DNA of 64,000 nt from Labyrinthula sp. Ha. Lineage: Eukaryota > Sar > Bigyra > Labyrinthulida > Labyrinthulaceae. The notes beneath the pieces are model-generated. The model had not been told where the DNA came from. It ran no database searches and saw only the letters and a list, made by a program, of their open reading frames with translations. The position numbers were made by a program, and so were the translations under genes. The DNA lies in assembly GCA_015227615.1 (NCBI GenBank), contig JAALGZ010000010.1:620001-684000 (forward strand), given 5' to 3'. Of the stretch, positions 1-12,462 are shown in pieces (position 1 is the stretch's first letter; each line of letters starts with the position of its first letter).

Positions 1-2948
1 TGAAATTGATACGTATCCCATTCCGCCTAAACAACCTTCACAAGCATCTTGTTGATTAAGCCCTAAATATAGAAGTCCTCCAAAAAAGCTTAAACAGTAG
101 GAAGAATTAGTGTTAATTCCAGTGAAATGTTCTCTATAGTTATATCTCAAATACCAAGATAATGTAATCGGTAAAGAGTAGGTACCATAAGCATCATTAC
201 ACACATTGAAACTGCTCTCTCAAAGATGCTAGCAATACAAAACAAAAAAGGAAACAAATCAAGAGGTCAAGGAAGACAAATACTAGTTCAGAAACTGATA
301 GGAAAGGTGTCAGGGTTATGAAACTTTCTCCTCATACTGAAATCCACATCGGTCACTCGCAAACTCCAAATTACGTGAAAGAACAAATACCTTCAGGAGA
401 ACTCAACCTCCTTAAGTATTAGCATCAATAACCGATAACTGCTAACTAACTATCTTCGAGCCTAAGAATCGCTTTTTTGAACAAACTTGAGCATCATCTA
501 GAATACCAGCTCTATCCCCTTTTCACCATCACAAACTATCCATTTAAATGCCACTTGATCAACTTCCCATGAGCAGACATCGTTGAAACTTGGCATATAT
601 CTTTGCTGGAATATAATTGGATGACATTTAAAATATTTGGATCTTTAAAGGTTCATGGGCGTTTATATGGGCTTGTTTCTTAGGTTTCTATCTTATTTCC
701 TCATTTTGACATTTTTGGAATACTCATAAACTAAAAATAATCAAAATTTGGGATATATTACGGCATGGGTTTTTACATCAGACCAGCTTTCGAAATAATG
801 ACCTTGTTAATATTGCCAAAGATAAGAGAAACAGCAAAATTAAAAAGCCAAGACAGCAAGAAGCTGGGCCGGGCAAGGGGAATAAATACAATTCAAACAT
901 TTATATCACCAGAAATAAATCACGGAGAAATTCAAGATTCTAATAGAAGAATTCTATAAATAAGTAGCTAGCCAGTAACAAAATAACATAGTGAGAATTA
1001 GGCGGGATTAATGACTAGGACTGTGTCACTTAACTCTCAATTAATTATAAACTGGGAAGCATGCAAAGGTACCATAAAAATTATCTACAATTTTCACTGA
1101 GATATAACGGTTTAAGAATATCATGTCCACTCAACTAACTAATTTTGGTGTTTTGATTGTTTGACAATAATCGCCATATGGAGTGCCACAATATTTTTCT
1201 TATTTAAATAATGAATTATGTGCTAAAATAAGTTAGTTTTGTTCTTGTATATAGAAGGAGCTGATGTTCTGGCCTCTAGTAAGCGAAATATAAAGATAAA
1301 AATGGATTGAGTAGGTGAGGTATAGCCGAAACTTTGTTGAGAGCCAAGCGGAGCTCTTGTGGGTGATAGAGGCTGGTGTAAATCTGATATTTGATAGAAT
1401 GCAGTTATTCTTAGAAAAAAATGATATTAGAAATTGTTGTTAAGATTAATGGTAATGACATATTGGAATGTAAATGAATAGTAAAAAGTGATAACGTGTT
1501 ATAGTGAAATACTGTTATAAAAATGATCGAACATGGACTGTAGTTTGTTGACTATTGTTTTTTCATAAGTTTTTTAAGGCATAAGTAATTGATAGAAGAA
1601 CTAAGAAAGAAGTGTTAGAAAACAAGAATAAAAGAGAAGTTAATAAGAATAAGAAGCTTAATTGAGAATTAGAGGTACTCGATATAAGACTCTATTTCTC
1701 TGTACTCTTTATATCAAGAATTTAAATCTTGACTAAAAGTTATTAAAGCTATACTATACAAACTTTTAATGGCTATCTCATTCATGGCTTCAAACAGTGG
1801 GCTCTATTACTATACTACAAATTTTTGGTAAAGTAGATATATATTCAGAGTTACATGCCAAAGTTGTGCGCTAAAACAACAACATTGAACAACAAACATA
1901 TTCTTTTTAAAACAAGATTCACATCTCTCGTTTTCTAATTGGCGAGTTAAGAATAACTTTCAGTCCAATTAGAATCTCCGAACGCAGGTCACACAACTGA
2001 GGTAATGTCGAAGTTTTTGAAGGTGTTCGTGTACTGGTAGAAAGCATCGCCACCTCACTGAGTTTATCTTAGTCTAAGTTTTGAAGTTAAATTTAGTTAA
2101 ATGAAGGTGGGATTTTGTCAAAATGCAAAAATAGTTTGAAAGATAGATTATCCCATTACACCTTTTAAACTGTTCGAAGCTTATGGTGGAAACAGTTATT
2201 TGAAAGTATATTCATTAGGATTTTTTCAAGAAAATTTTTGGTTTTACTGATTATGTTGAATTTCGCGTTACTACATTAATATAAGCTTGGCTCAAATGCA
2301 AAGGAACTTTTGATCTAGTTTGGTAGTACTTTGGTATATAAACACTTACACCGTTTTAGGAAAACTTTTTTTTCATATACCGATAAATTTTATTAAAAAA
2401 ATTTACGCACAAGTTGCTTAAGCAGTAAATTACTTAAAATAAATTCTTATGCAAAGAATGTATTAAATTGATTTGGATCCTTTTGGCTCTTCTTACGATA
2501 TAAAACAGTTTATTACTCGACTTCATAATACCTTCTTGCATATTTGTAAATACTCACTCACACAAAGGCCTATACACACCTTCTCTAAAAAAGAAACAGG
2601 ACAAAAAACTCAATTTTTTATGACAGCGGCAGAACATCCAAATAATTAATTTTTTAACAATAAAAGGATCTTCAAGAAGCAATAACTAAGGTAAACAAGA
2701 TATTAAAACAAGAAAAAATTGATTTAGAGTGTTAATTGAAAGTCCAGTTTATATTTACCTTATTTTACCTTCTTTAGTGAAACCTACAAAGTTGCACTAA
2801 AAATATAATTCTAAGTTAAGAAAAAAAATATAATAATTTGGGATTTATATTCAAGAAAAATAAAATATCCATTAACACCTGCAATAAAATCAATAGAAAA
2901 GAAATACTTGATGTTGAAGTCTTTCTTCTACTGAAACTTTGAAATCAA
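1..2948. other. Intergenic, AT-rich, no gene recognised
   Basis: No reading frame here has a recognisable domain, and the longest open stretch (765-959, 64 codons) has no protein-like features. I saw no tRNA boxes, tandem repeats or element ends. Short A/T runs are common throughout. Confidence 0.6.
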
Positions 2949-4082
2949 TTAGTAAGAATATAACATATAGAGAATCAACAAAGAAACAAAATTAACTCTT
3001 GATGACCAACTTCCCACTTTCTGTGCAGATCCACATTGGAGATCACAATTGTAATATTCTAATTCTACTGCTTCACACTCTCCTTCTTTGTCTTTGGTTT
3101 TACTATTGGCTGTAATAGAAGAACTAGACTGTATATTTGCTAAAGTTGAAAGTTTTCCTGGTCCTTGTTGGTTACTGTCAATCCCCCAAGCAGATTTATA
3201 GTATTCTTTAAGTATCTCATTATGTTCCTCTTTCCAATAATAAATTTCCCTCCTATAGAATCCTAGATTCCAGTCAAAACAACTTTCACCTTGAATTTGA
3301 TTATCTATTGAGCCCACTTTCTTAAATGTATATGTTACTGCGTTAGCTAAGTTTCTTAAATCCTTAAAATTTAAAACAGTTAAGATATAAGAATCGAGTT
3401 TGACAAGGTTCATTGCAAACTGGTTATCGGACGGTATAGTCGTTGTGTACATCTTAAGATTGCCATCATCTGCAGGTAGTTTAATCTGAAATGAAATACC
3501 ACGAGAATAACAATATTGAAATCTGTACCAGTTTATGTGAATAATCAAGAGAGATGCAGGATGGTTTTTCATGAACATATGGTCTAGAAAGTGTGTCACA
3601 TAATTAAACTCACTGATCTTCCTCTTGTTTATTGGTTTGAGGTTTTCCAAATGTGAACACTCATCAATGTACCTTGAATATCTACCTTTGTTTGTCCACT
3701 GCATAACACAACCTAAAAAGTCAGTTAGTGCATTTGGATGATCTGAGTAAGTTACATAGTGACCGTAAATAGCATTGACTCCAGCAGACCATGAAGGACA
3801 ATATCTTTTAGGTTCTATCCTGTAGATATCAAGGACTTTTTTTAAGCATGCTAATTCAGCTTCTTTAAAAGGTTGCGGTTTCAAGTCTTCACGTTTACCA
3901 AGTGGACCCAACTCCGTAGAGCAAAAGTCTCTGACTTCACACTCACTATTAAATCTAAATGCTGTTCTGCAAGCTGCCTGTTCTTCATGTACCAAATCAT
4001 CATATAAAAGTCCTGCATTTACACAAGAAGTTGTAAGAAACAAGAATAAAATCGCAATACGGCTTATACTCTAAAGCTTCAT
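2949..4082 (-). CDS. Secreted Cys-rich protein, GPI-anchor candidate; start interrupted
   Basis: Function not recognised. The frame encodes about 370 residues. It opens with a hydrophobic, signal-peptide-like stretch (SISRIAILFLFLTTSCVNA), followed by a body with many cysteines, clustered near the N-terminus (AACRTAF, SECEVRDFC) and again near the C-terminus (GECEAVE, YNCDLQCG). The last 15 residues are hydrophobic and end the protein without a charged tail (FVSLLILYMLYSY), the usual shape of a GPI-attachment signal. This suggests a secreted or surface-anchored protein; that is inference. The only nearby in-frame ATG (4082-4080) reads Met-Lys-Leu and then TAG (4073-4071) before the signal peptide. 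So either the start is mutated, or a short intron supplies the first codons, or this is a young pseudogene. The body of about 1.1 kb is open, which argues for recent or ongoing function. It lies 8 bases downstream of the stop of the next minus-strand gene. TAA stop. Confidence 0.6.
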
Positions 4083-4089
4083 GCTCAAC

Positions 4090-5001
4090 CTAAGCATAGA
4101 TAACACGAACTCCATACATGTCTCTCCTTCCTCTATGTAAGTTAGCAGTTCCTTCGTACATAGCTCTAGTATCTTCATTGGCATCAGGAACTCTTTTTTA
4201 CCTTTGGGCAAACATACTCTGGAAGTATTCTTCGCCAATCTTCATGATATGGAGTCCCTTCGAGTAATAACTCAAGAAACAACTCCTTAAACTCATCATA
4301 ACTTTCAGCATCATCAGTTAAACCAAAATGACGTAAAAGAAACAAACTGTGTTGAGATATTTCTGGATATCCACTGTCAGTAACATAGAACACAAACTCC
4401 TCAAAAGATACTTTCCTATGCTTATGTCTAGGAATTCGACCATCTTCATCATATCTGAGCTTTTTTTCCCATTCGCTGTATGAAGGGCGTCCTTCAAGTC
4501 TGGCTTCCTGCCAAGATCTCTCTATTGCCGCCACCATACAAGGAGTTTGCTGAAAATTCCAGAAGCCCTTTGTAGGATCACATCTAGGTTTCTTTCGTTC
4601 TCTTTTTTCGGCTTTTGTTCTCTCTTCTTTCCTTTTTTTTCATGTCTTCTGTGCTTTCTGTGAACCAGTCCCAGAATTGGTTCTCCTCCAAAAACTTTGT
4701 ATAGTTGTCTGGCAACCTCTCACGAACTGTTTCAAGTGGATAGATAGGAAATAATCTATCTTTGTTATTAACTTTATTGTTATAAATTAATTTGTTTGGT
4801 GTAAGTTCGATATAAACACCAGGAGATGTTGTTCTTGTCTTTTCTGTATTCTTATCGCTCGTATATGTTATTTCAATAAAACTGAGTATTCCACAATATT
4901 TCCAATAACATCTAAGCTAGAAACAAACACAAAACTCAACCTATATCAATTAAAAAATACAATACATCTTTCTATTAACTTACGTTATATATAAAAGACA
5001 T
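4090..5001 (-). CDS. Unknown gene, multi-exon or frameshifted
   Basis: Function not recognised. Three protein-like segments lie in order on the minus strand. The first contains YIELTPNKLIYNNK, PIYPLETVRERLPDNYTKF and FWDWFTESTEDM. The second begins with a Lys/Arg-rich stretch (ERKKPRC), continues with SWQEARLEGRPSYSEWEKKL and has acidic helices (DDAESYDEFKELFLELLLEG). The last ends VPDANEDTRAMYEG...MYGVRVIYA and a TAG stop. A plausible start is ATG at 5001 (MSFIYN), followed by a 67-nt GT-AG intron at 4917-4983 (GTAAGT donor, T-rich tract ending TTTCTAG) that joins in phase. The first frame change falls at a run of eight A (minus strand, near 4632-4639). The second could be a 25-nt GTATGT...AAG intron next to a six-A run (4194-4199). 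Homopolymer errors, real mutations or tiny introns are all possible. Confidence 0.45.
4917..4983 (-). other. Candidate 67-nt spliceosomal intron
   Basis: On the minus strand the donor is GTAAGT and the acceptor is preceded by a T/G-rich tract ending TTTCTAG. Removing it joins ATG TCT TTT ATA TAT AAC to CTT AGA TGT in phase, giving the otherwise ATG-less frame of the gene at 4090-5001 a start. No transcript evidence is available. Confidence 0.4.
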
Positions 5002-7059
5002 TTGCAGAATAATATATGTCTATCGAAGTCATTTACTTAAATATGATATTGATTTCAATAACGGGAAATGAAGTATTTTTCGGGAAATATAGCAAGATTG
5101 GTTTAGTTTAGGAAAATTCTTGAGACTATTTAATGAAACGAGAAACTTAACAAAGGATATTTCTTGAATATCCCGAAGATAATTTGCCCAAAACCTAGAA
5201 TTTTGAGAACCAAACAAAACACATTGAAAAAGATACATCTAAAACAAAAAGAATGAACGAAAACTTATAGAAGTTGAAAATCACAGTTTTTTCTAGTTTT
5301 CCGTGATTTCTAACAAATAGAAGTCCTTCGATAGCAGAATATCGTTGAAATGCAAAATGTACAAGTGTGCCTAACTCAAATTGAATAATCATCTAAAGAG
5401 CAGTGTGGTAAATATACAAGAAGGCTTTATTTAACTAAAGTATTATGTCAATAACCAATTACCGTATTTTTTCAGCCTAATTTTTTTGTCCACATTCATG
5501 GCTAATGTTTAATTTCACTTAGCAAGAAAAATAAAATTTTGAAACAGTACTCAAACTGCTAATTTCGAATAACACAGTCCAGGGGCTCTCCATAATCATC
5601 AAAAATCACCTAATTAGTAATTGCATGCTTTACCTTGTGTGTTCTCCAATCAGCAAAGAAAACAGTTCACATAATTAGTTTTACTTCGTTAGTACTGTTT
5701 TGTGTAAGCAGTACAAAAATGCTCGAGAATATGCTGAAGTGTTCGTAATGCAGCAAGACAGTAAATTTTGAAAGCTGGATGAATGGAAATGAAAACGGTA
5801 TTTGGCTTGGGACTTAATTTCGTTTTTGTAGAACTTCAAAGCTGATTTTAACCATATCCAACACATATATAACTAGATTCAATAAATGCTATATATCTAA
5901 TGGGTTTTATTCCAAGCCAGCATAGAAAAACTAAATTGGTTTCATTTATAGATATCCAACTAATTGTAGAATGTTACTCTTGTATCAATAAGATAATTTT
6001 TAAAATTTTGAATATTCAATTTTCAAAGAAGAGTAGACTAAAACTTTATCGGATTCTAAAATAAATAAATAACTTTAAAACAGAAAAAAATACATTTAAA
6101 TATATTCATCATGGGCGCTCTGCACGTAACACAATTATAAAAAGCCATAAAAGCTATTAACATCAAGTTCCTGTTTTAACTCTTGTATTAATAACTCCTA
6201 GCAGGTCAAGAACAGCATTTTGACATCCTTGTATTTTCCTGTGGGGAGAGTTTAAATGAATTTTGTATCCACAAAATTTTCAAGCTTTCATCTGGAGTAT
6301 CGTTTCTTTTCGCTGATTGGTTTTTTCTATTTATCAAGGCTGATATATAAGTTAAAGTTACCGTCAGCAGATATATACTTGGGTCCAATATAGATTCCTT
6401 TAAGCGTTATTTGAATATTTGTATCAGGATATCTCTTTGTTCCTGGATCATGTAATGTTTCAATAGTTACTGAGACACTGTCATTTTATGTGCATCTCTA
6501 CAGAATTAATTAACCTTATGAACCAACAAAGTCCTATATCTCCCTGGTTTCTATTTAACTTTTTGTGAGCTATGTAATACAAAACACAGTTTTTGAAAGT
6601 TTTTTCAAATATCTTTCTAGCTGTATAAGATAATATACGATATGAAAAGAATAAATTCATGCAGGACACTGAATACCACAAAAATATAGCTCATTCATTT
6701 TATATCGATCAGAAAACAATGAATAAAAGGTTAAACCATCTCTATAAACTGTGAAGGTTGGCTCTTATATATTAGTTAAGCCTAGTCGTAAACAATATTG
6801 ATTTATTATTTTTTTTCGGGGTATTAAAAACCTTATCAACAATTTTTTTTCAAAAATGTAGTATAATGACCATATAATCAACTATGCCATTTCCACTCTT
6901 CTACAAAGCTCAAAACACACTGCAAACATAACCTTACACTTATTGACATAAATATTGAAAGGATTAAGGCAATATAAAGCATAAAAAACACGATTACAGA
7001 AAATAACGTATAAAGTATTTGTTAGTTTTTGTCACGAAATCTTCCTCAGATATAATATT
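5002..7059. other. Intergenic, no gene recognised
   Basis: Several minus-strand open stretches of 60-70 codons occur (for example 5029-5392 and 5681-5866). They are low-complexity, F/S/K-rich and show no domain or signal, as expected by chance at this base composition. No RNA gene or repeat was recognised. Confidence 0.55.
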
Positions 7060-8000
7060 ATCACCCAAAATGTGTTTTACATTAAAAAAACTTTCCGACC
7101 ATGTGTTTAATCAAAGTATTCGATAAGGATGAGTACTTTAAACTCTAAAAAAGGCTAATTTTAAGGGTCCTTTTCACTAAGTTTGCAGATCTCTAAGAAA
7201 AACATGCATTCAAACGTAATATCAAGAAGAACAACTCTATAGATGATCTGATTCCTCTCAAACCCTAGAAATTAGCCATGTCTAACTTTTCAAAACATTT
7301 CTCATCATTTTTCTGCTCTATTTAATGTTAACTGAGCTAAACTTCACTGAGAAAAGTCAAATGTTGAAAATCTGCACATCTGAAAATACGAAGTCTCTCA
7401 GAATTACTATAATCCCCTAAATTTTTGTACTAGGGAGCCTCCAACAGCTAAAAACATGACCTATAACCTATAATCCTATTTTTTCAGAAAATTTTTAATG
7501 TTTTTTTAAGAAAAGTCGATATTGGGCTAAAATGTTGTTTTTATAAAATTCAGTTCGTGTAATACCTCCAGAAATAGTCGTCTAGAGCTCAAACAGACCT
7601 CACCAGTCAAAGGAATAGATAAATTTAGGTATAGAAGCAACTTTATTTGAGAAATAAAGTATTCTGTATAGACTTCCTAACAATGTATCCTATTTCCAAG
7701 ATCTCGGAAGCTCTGAAAAAGGATACTCTTCAATGTCAAATGTTCCTGAATGAAAGATAATTAACATCGGAACACTCTAATAAGTGGTATTGGCCTTGAG
7801 CTGATGGCAATTTAGGATTCCTACAAGGTTGGTCCCAGAAAACTCGAAGAGCTTAACTAATAACCACAACAATAGTTATTTGGATTAATTTAACTTCGTT
7901 TCAAACTCTACTCTTAAACAGCCAAAACCATACTTTCAAGAATTCTAATTCAGTGAAACTGGATTCTATCATTATCTGGAGACACTTTCAACCAACTTAG
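7060..8000 (+). repeat. Dispersed noncoding repeat, copy 1
   Basis: About 0.94 kb that aligns by eye, with small indels, to 32040-32990 in the same orientation. Landmarks in both copies are GATAAGGATGAGTACTTTAAA, AATCCCCTAAATTTTTGTAC, AAAAGTCGATATTGGGCTAA and ACAATGTATCCTATTTCCAA. Identity is roughly 75-80%, so the copies are old. I see no open frame, terminal repeat or poly(A) tail. It could be the body of a non-autonomous transposon, an old segmental duplication, or a noncoding RNA family. Confidence 0.7.
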
Positions 8001-8832
8001 AAAAGAAAAATATATTTGTATAAGATGTTTTCATTCTTAATTATACAAATCTATGTTACGTTCTTGCAAACCTTGTGTAAATAAATATGTTTTTTAGGTT
8101 TTGACCCTGATAATGTACCCAAGCATTTTAATAAGTTTGTACCAAAATTTTCTTATCAGCTAAAGAAGATCCTAGTCTTTAGTTTAAAAAAATGAATTGT
8201 TTTCGTTTTTCTGACTTATTTAACCAAGAAAGCCGGACTTTTATTTTCAGATATTGTGTAACTTAACTTACACTAAGTAAGCCTATCACTCTTCACTCAA
8301 AAATAATGTTTCTGTTAATATATAGGCTATAAGCACATTATAAGCAGAAGTTACCTATTCAGTTATATATCTTGCAGTCAAAACACAATCTTCAAGTACT
8401 CAAATGTACAATAAATGAATAAAATATTCTTTTTTCAGGTTTTAAAATAATTTCTATATCTATTGACACCACTTTTTTATTCACACAAGGTGTTGTTATC
8501 TCAATTTGTTAGGTTTTGGCTTTACGCAGAAAGACAAAATTTTGAATTTCGTAAATTTCCAAGAATAGTACACGTACCATTACCTTACGGTAATTAATGG
8601 CATGCCATGGTAAAACAGTAACTTGCCCTCACTGTAATGCTACTGTATTAAGCTGCTATAATGTTTCGTTAAGAAAAACTGATTCCATTTACTATATTAC
8701 ACTAATTGTTCTTTTTTGATTGGTCATCTTGTATATATTTAACCAATAAAAAGATCATATTTTTTCAATAATAATCGATTAGTCTTTCAAATTACAATAG
8801 AAGTTGAAAGTACTCAAAGAGTGTTCAAAATA
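8001..8832. other. Intergenic upstream of the split kinase gene
   Basis: AT-rich sequence with no recognised gene or element. The last few hundred bases would contain the promoter of the kinase gene that starts at 8833, but no motif can be named with confidence. Confidence 0.5.
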
Positions 8833-8982
8833 ATGGGAAAAGAGGTAGAATACACACCAATAAATTCACAAGTCCTTAATCGGTTCTTATATTCAACGAA
8901 TTTAAAGAGGGGTAAATCGATTGCAGGAAATTTTGCTAATCTTTACGTTGTAGAAGATTTGTCTTCTAGAGCAAAAGTGCTT
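8833..8982 (+). pseudogene. Protein kinase gene, 5' piece (split by LTR element)
   Basis: From ATG at 8833 about 50 codons encode MGKEVEYTPINS... and then GKSIAGNFANLYVVEDLS, a glycine-rich ATP-loop with beta1-beta2 of a kinase N-lobe (G-x-x-x-x-G-x-F-x-x-x-x-V pattern). The frame stops being kinase-like exactly at the LTR boundary (8982/8983). The continuation, starting with the VMK lysine of beta3, is found after the 3' LTR at 18849. Dropping the element and one copy of the 4-bp duplication makes the host frame read AKVL-LVMKC without a shift. So this is a host kinase gene interrupted by a retrotransposon, in the same orientation as the gene. Confidence 0.75.
8979..8982 (+). repeat. Target-site duplication, left (GCTT)
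   Basis: The four bases before the 5' LTR are GCTT, and those after the 3' LTR (18845-18848) are GCTC. One mismatch is compatible with an aged insertion. A 4-bp duplication is also the size that keeps the kinase reading frame continuous. Confidence 0.55.
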
Positions 8983-9375
8983 TGTGTGAACCCTGTTTTG
9001 TCCAGTTTTTGACGTTTAACGTTATTAGTATAAGTAGTTGATATTATAATATTGGATTACCCATAGTTTCCTAGGGTAAAAATAGGTAGTTTAAAATAGT
9101 GGCCAATCCAGCCAATTTAAGAATTAAAAATAACCAATAAAGAAAACAATTCGATTGTTGTATTAGTTTCGCCTAATATCTTGAGAACAATCTTATTATT
9201 GACTTTAAAAACATTCGGAATATTTGTATCTTGTTTGAACTTGGTGATCTAGTTTCTCCTAGGTCTGTTCAATAGTAGTTTAGTTAATCTTTGAGCTTGG
9301 ATTAGTGACCATATCGTGAGTCACTTTTCTTGGGCAATTTGTGTTAGGGCTATCAGTCACTCGTCGACCGATAAA
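8983..9375 (+). repeat. 5' LTR
   Basis: 393 bp starting TGTGTGAACCCTG and ending CGACCGATAAA, aligned without indels to 18452-18844 with about 16 substitutions. It begins with the usual TG. The 3' boundary is set by the end of shared sequence and does not show the usual CA. Confidence 0.9.
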
Positions 9376-9549
9376 TTATTTAAACAATTGAAAACCGAAA
9401 CACGATTGAATCTAAGGTAACTTTGAAAAAGGGTTCCCCTCGAGTTACTCGCTCAGGCAAACAACTTGCTCGATCGAGTGACGAGGAGCCTACTTCGGAT
9501 TTAGGTGGGGACAACTCAAAAATAGGACTTCATCTGTAGATACGGCTGG

Positions 9550-11185
9550 GGGGAGAACGAAATTATACCGTCTTCCGATCAGCCTACGCAGATATCGTTA
9601 TTTGGAAAGGATGATCCTTCTGTAGGAGGTGAATCAAGAACTAAGAAAAAGGGATTGTCGCTGAAGGTTAAGTTAAAAACCCCAGTGGCAAAATCGAAGA
9701 GGAAAGCGACTGTAAAGGCTATGAAGCCGGTCGCTAAGAAGTCTAAGCCTGCAAAGGCGAAGGCTATTGATTTGATCGATGAAGGGAATCCTTCATCGAA
9801 GTTAATAGAATTGGATATCCTAAAGAGGAAACCTTCTGCGGCATATTTTAAGCCCAAGGAAGTTCCTAAAAGCTCGGATCCTAGGGAGACGCAAGTCCTG
9901 GATGCGGAAACGACTAGTGGTCCGAGTGGGGATGAGATCGAAGAGGTCGATGTTATAGACCAAACGATCGCCAATCAAGAAAGAACTATTGGTAATTTGG
10001 GTTATGAGCCTGATTTGGATGCCTTGAGCGATGATGAACAAAGAGATTTGGTATATCGCAAGTATAGGTTGAAGAAAGGGCAAACAATTAGAAAGAGAGG
10101 CACTTCAGAAGAATCCCTAGTTTATGGGGCGGGAGCTGGAGTGACCTTGATTGGGAGACCAGCAACTTCCGTGAAGAATGCTGAATCGAATGACGAACTT
10201 TATAAGGAAGTCACTAGGAAATTAAACGATCCTACCCGCGGGAATGCGGCTGGATCCCTTATTGAGAAAAAAAGTTATGGAGAGGGATTTGCTGGAGTTT
10301 GATTCTCTGAATCATCAGGAGAAGAGGAAAGTTTTTGCTAAGTTGAGAGTGCAATATGAAAGGGCGCGTATTCAGAATAATACAACCCTAGCGGCACTAA
10401 GGAGCAAGAATGCTGAGAATCAACCTGTTGGTCTTCCCGAACACCAAGAATGGCCTGAAAAGGTTGGTGGGGAAGAATTGAATATGGAAGCGGCTGGTCT
10501 TGCGACCAACGTGGACATTGCTATGTTTGACGCTATCCAACCTTCGGATCCTAATGCCGATGAGTTGAAAAGATACGTCATCATTAACTATGTGAACTCG
10601 CAAGCAGTGTCGACCTACTTGCCGTGTCTAGCCTCTCATGTTAGTTCAAATCAGGAAAAACTGCAAGGGGAAATTGAAAAGAGGAGATTTAGGAATAGGG
10701 AAATCCATCAAATGATTGGAGACGCGAGAGGTCATGTTGATGCTCTTCGCGTAGATATTGATAAAAAGATGATTGACTCGAAGGTGCATATCGATAAGCT
10801 TAGAGCTGTGATTCACTCTTTGAGAGTTGCTGTTAATGAACTATCTCAATCAAAGGCTGCTCCTCTAGTGTCCGCCACTAGAGTGAAGCATATGTTGCCT
10901 AAAATGGACGTGTTGGAGACCTTGCAAATGGAAAAGCTTGGTCAATGGCTGAATGTTGTGGGTGAGTTATTGACGTTGGATCCAACGTTTCAACCTCGCT
11001 GCTTAGTTCATGAGAAATTATTGGAAAAGTTCTGTAGAACTAATGAGGATAGGGATGTTGTTTACTTTTCCTTAAAGGATTATTATGAAAGAGGTACGGC
11101 TGAAAATCGCCAGGATCCCATGCGTCTCCTTAAGGAGGTTAAGTACCCTACTTCGGGTGACAGCAGGGAACGATTTCAGACTTAA
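9550..11185 (+). mobile_element. Gag-like region of the Ty3/gypsy element
   Basis: The first part is rich in Lys/Ala (repeated KKSKPAKAKA-like composition) and then acidic. The second part is a long helical, probably coiled region (YERARIQNN, KRRFRNREIHQM, DKKMIDSKVHIDKLRAVIHSLRVAV). The position directly after the 5' LTR and ahead of protease fits Gag. No capsid fold can be named from sequence alone. Fossil, broken. Confidence 0.5.
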
Positions 11186-11232
11186 ATGATGAACGTAAGT
11201 TCAAAAATTGAAACTGGGTATACGGATAGGAT

Positions 11233-12462
11233 ATGGGGGAAGCATTGATTGAGTTACTAAATGAGATAACGAGAAAAGTGCCCTCCAGCTTTAGTTTGTC
11301 AAAGGAGGCGATTCGAAGTAAGGTTAAAAACCTCGAGGATCCCCTTCGTTCGGTGGAGATGCTTCAAACCCTTTTGGAAGCCCAACGTCAATTTGCGTTG
11401 GACAGGGGTGTGGATGCATCTAATGGTCAGGTTCCAGAGTCGGAATCTAAGATTAAGGAAAGGAAATCGAGAACCCCCTCGGTAAATAGAATAGTTACAC
11501 CTAGAGTTAATAAGGTGGTTAGTTTTGTGCCATTTCCCATGGCAGCGGGTCCGATGCCTGTTAATATCACAGGTTCATCGATTGATGTTTTGGATAAAGA
11601 GAAGAAGTTCCACGAAACGCGGTATTCGGAGATTCCCTGGAATCATCATAGGACGTATGCTTATTGTAAGCATCACGGGCATGGTATGCACGATTGTGTT
11701 ACTTTTGCCGTAAATGTTTTGAGAAAGGATGATGATAGGAAATTGAGATCGGTAGAGGGGAATACTTTGAAAACCCGTCAGGTGCAGGAGTTCATCAATC
11801 GGGCGTTTAGCCATCAGATGCAGAGTCCTGGTGGTAAGTCTAATTACCAAACACCTAGGGGTATGACCTCTTTAAAGTATTCGATGATCGTTAAGGCTCG
11901 AATGATGATGGGAGGGAAGGAATCACCTAATGATTTGCGCCCGCAATCGGGGTTTAGGGAAAGTAAAGCACTTGCCCTAGCCGTTCCATCCGGACAAAAG
12001 GAGCTTGATCAATTGAAGGCTTTAGTGCCTGATAACTATGACTTGATGATTGAGGGTACTAAGGAGTATTCAACATTGGAAGTACATGTCGGGGAGGTAT
12101 CCCAATTTCATAATTTTGGTGAAGGTTATGAGCTTTGCACTAAGTCAGGAGATGTGATTGGCGATGCTAAGTTTGATAGCGGAGCTGAAGTCACAGTCAG
12201 AAGTTGGTGGAAGCACAAGGATTTGCTAGAAAGCTATTCGAGTGCAAGTGGCAACGTTCATGTTGCAAATGATGCCCCGGTTAAGATTTTAGCCGTAGGT
12301 TATGTGGGACTTGTTGTTAAAGTCCATGGTTTAGAAAGTAGGGCTTGCCCAAGGGCCAAAGTTGTATTGGTTCAATCGCAAGATTGGCCAAGCTTTCTAA
12401 TTGGGAGACCCGAATTGAGGAGGATGGGTTTAGATCCCGCTCAAAACTTGGGACTCGGGTAG
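11233..12462 (+). mobile_element. Nucleocapsid-like zinc knuckle and aspartic protease region
   Basis: A Cys/His motif (YCKHHGHGMHDC, near 11660-11697) resembles the knuckles of plant- and fungal-type gypsy Gag. Further on, KFDSGAEVTVRS (about 12170-12205) has the retropepsin DSGA active site, followed by the hydrophobic flap-like VGLVVKVHGLE and FLIGRPELRRMGLDP, the ILG-like segment that closes retropepsins. The role in the family is cleavage of the Gag-Pol polyprotein. Part of the broken element. Confidence 0.75.

Noticed and set aside
765-959. 64-codon plus-strand open frame as a gene
   Set aside because: No domain, no signal, surrounded by noncoding sequence; length expected by chance.
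9376-9410. Primer-binding site of the Ty3/gypsy element
   Set aside because: The bases after the 5' LTR do not match the 3' end of a tRNA I can recognise; not annotated.
9579-9974. Minus-strand open frames within the retroelement
   Set aside because: Shadows of the plus-strand coding regions, as are those at 13226-13675, 14787-15546 and 17568-17825.
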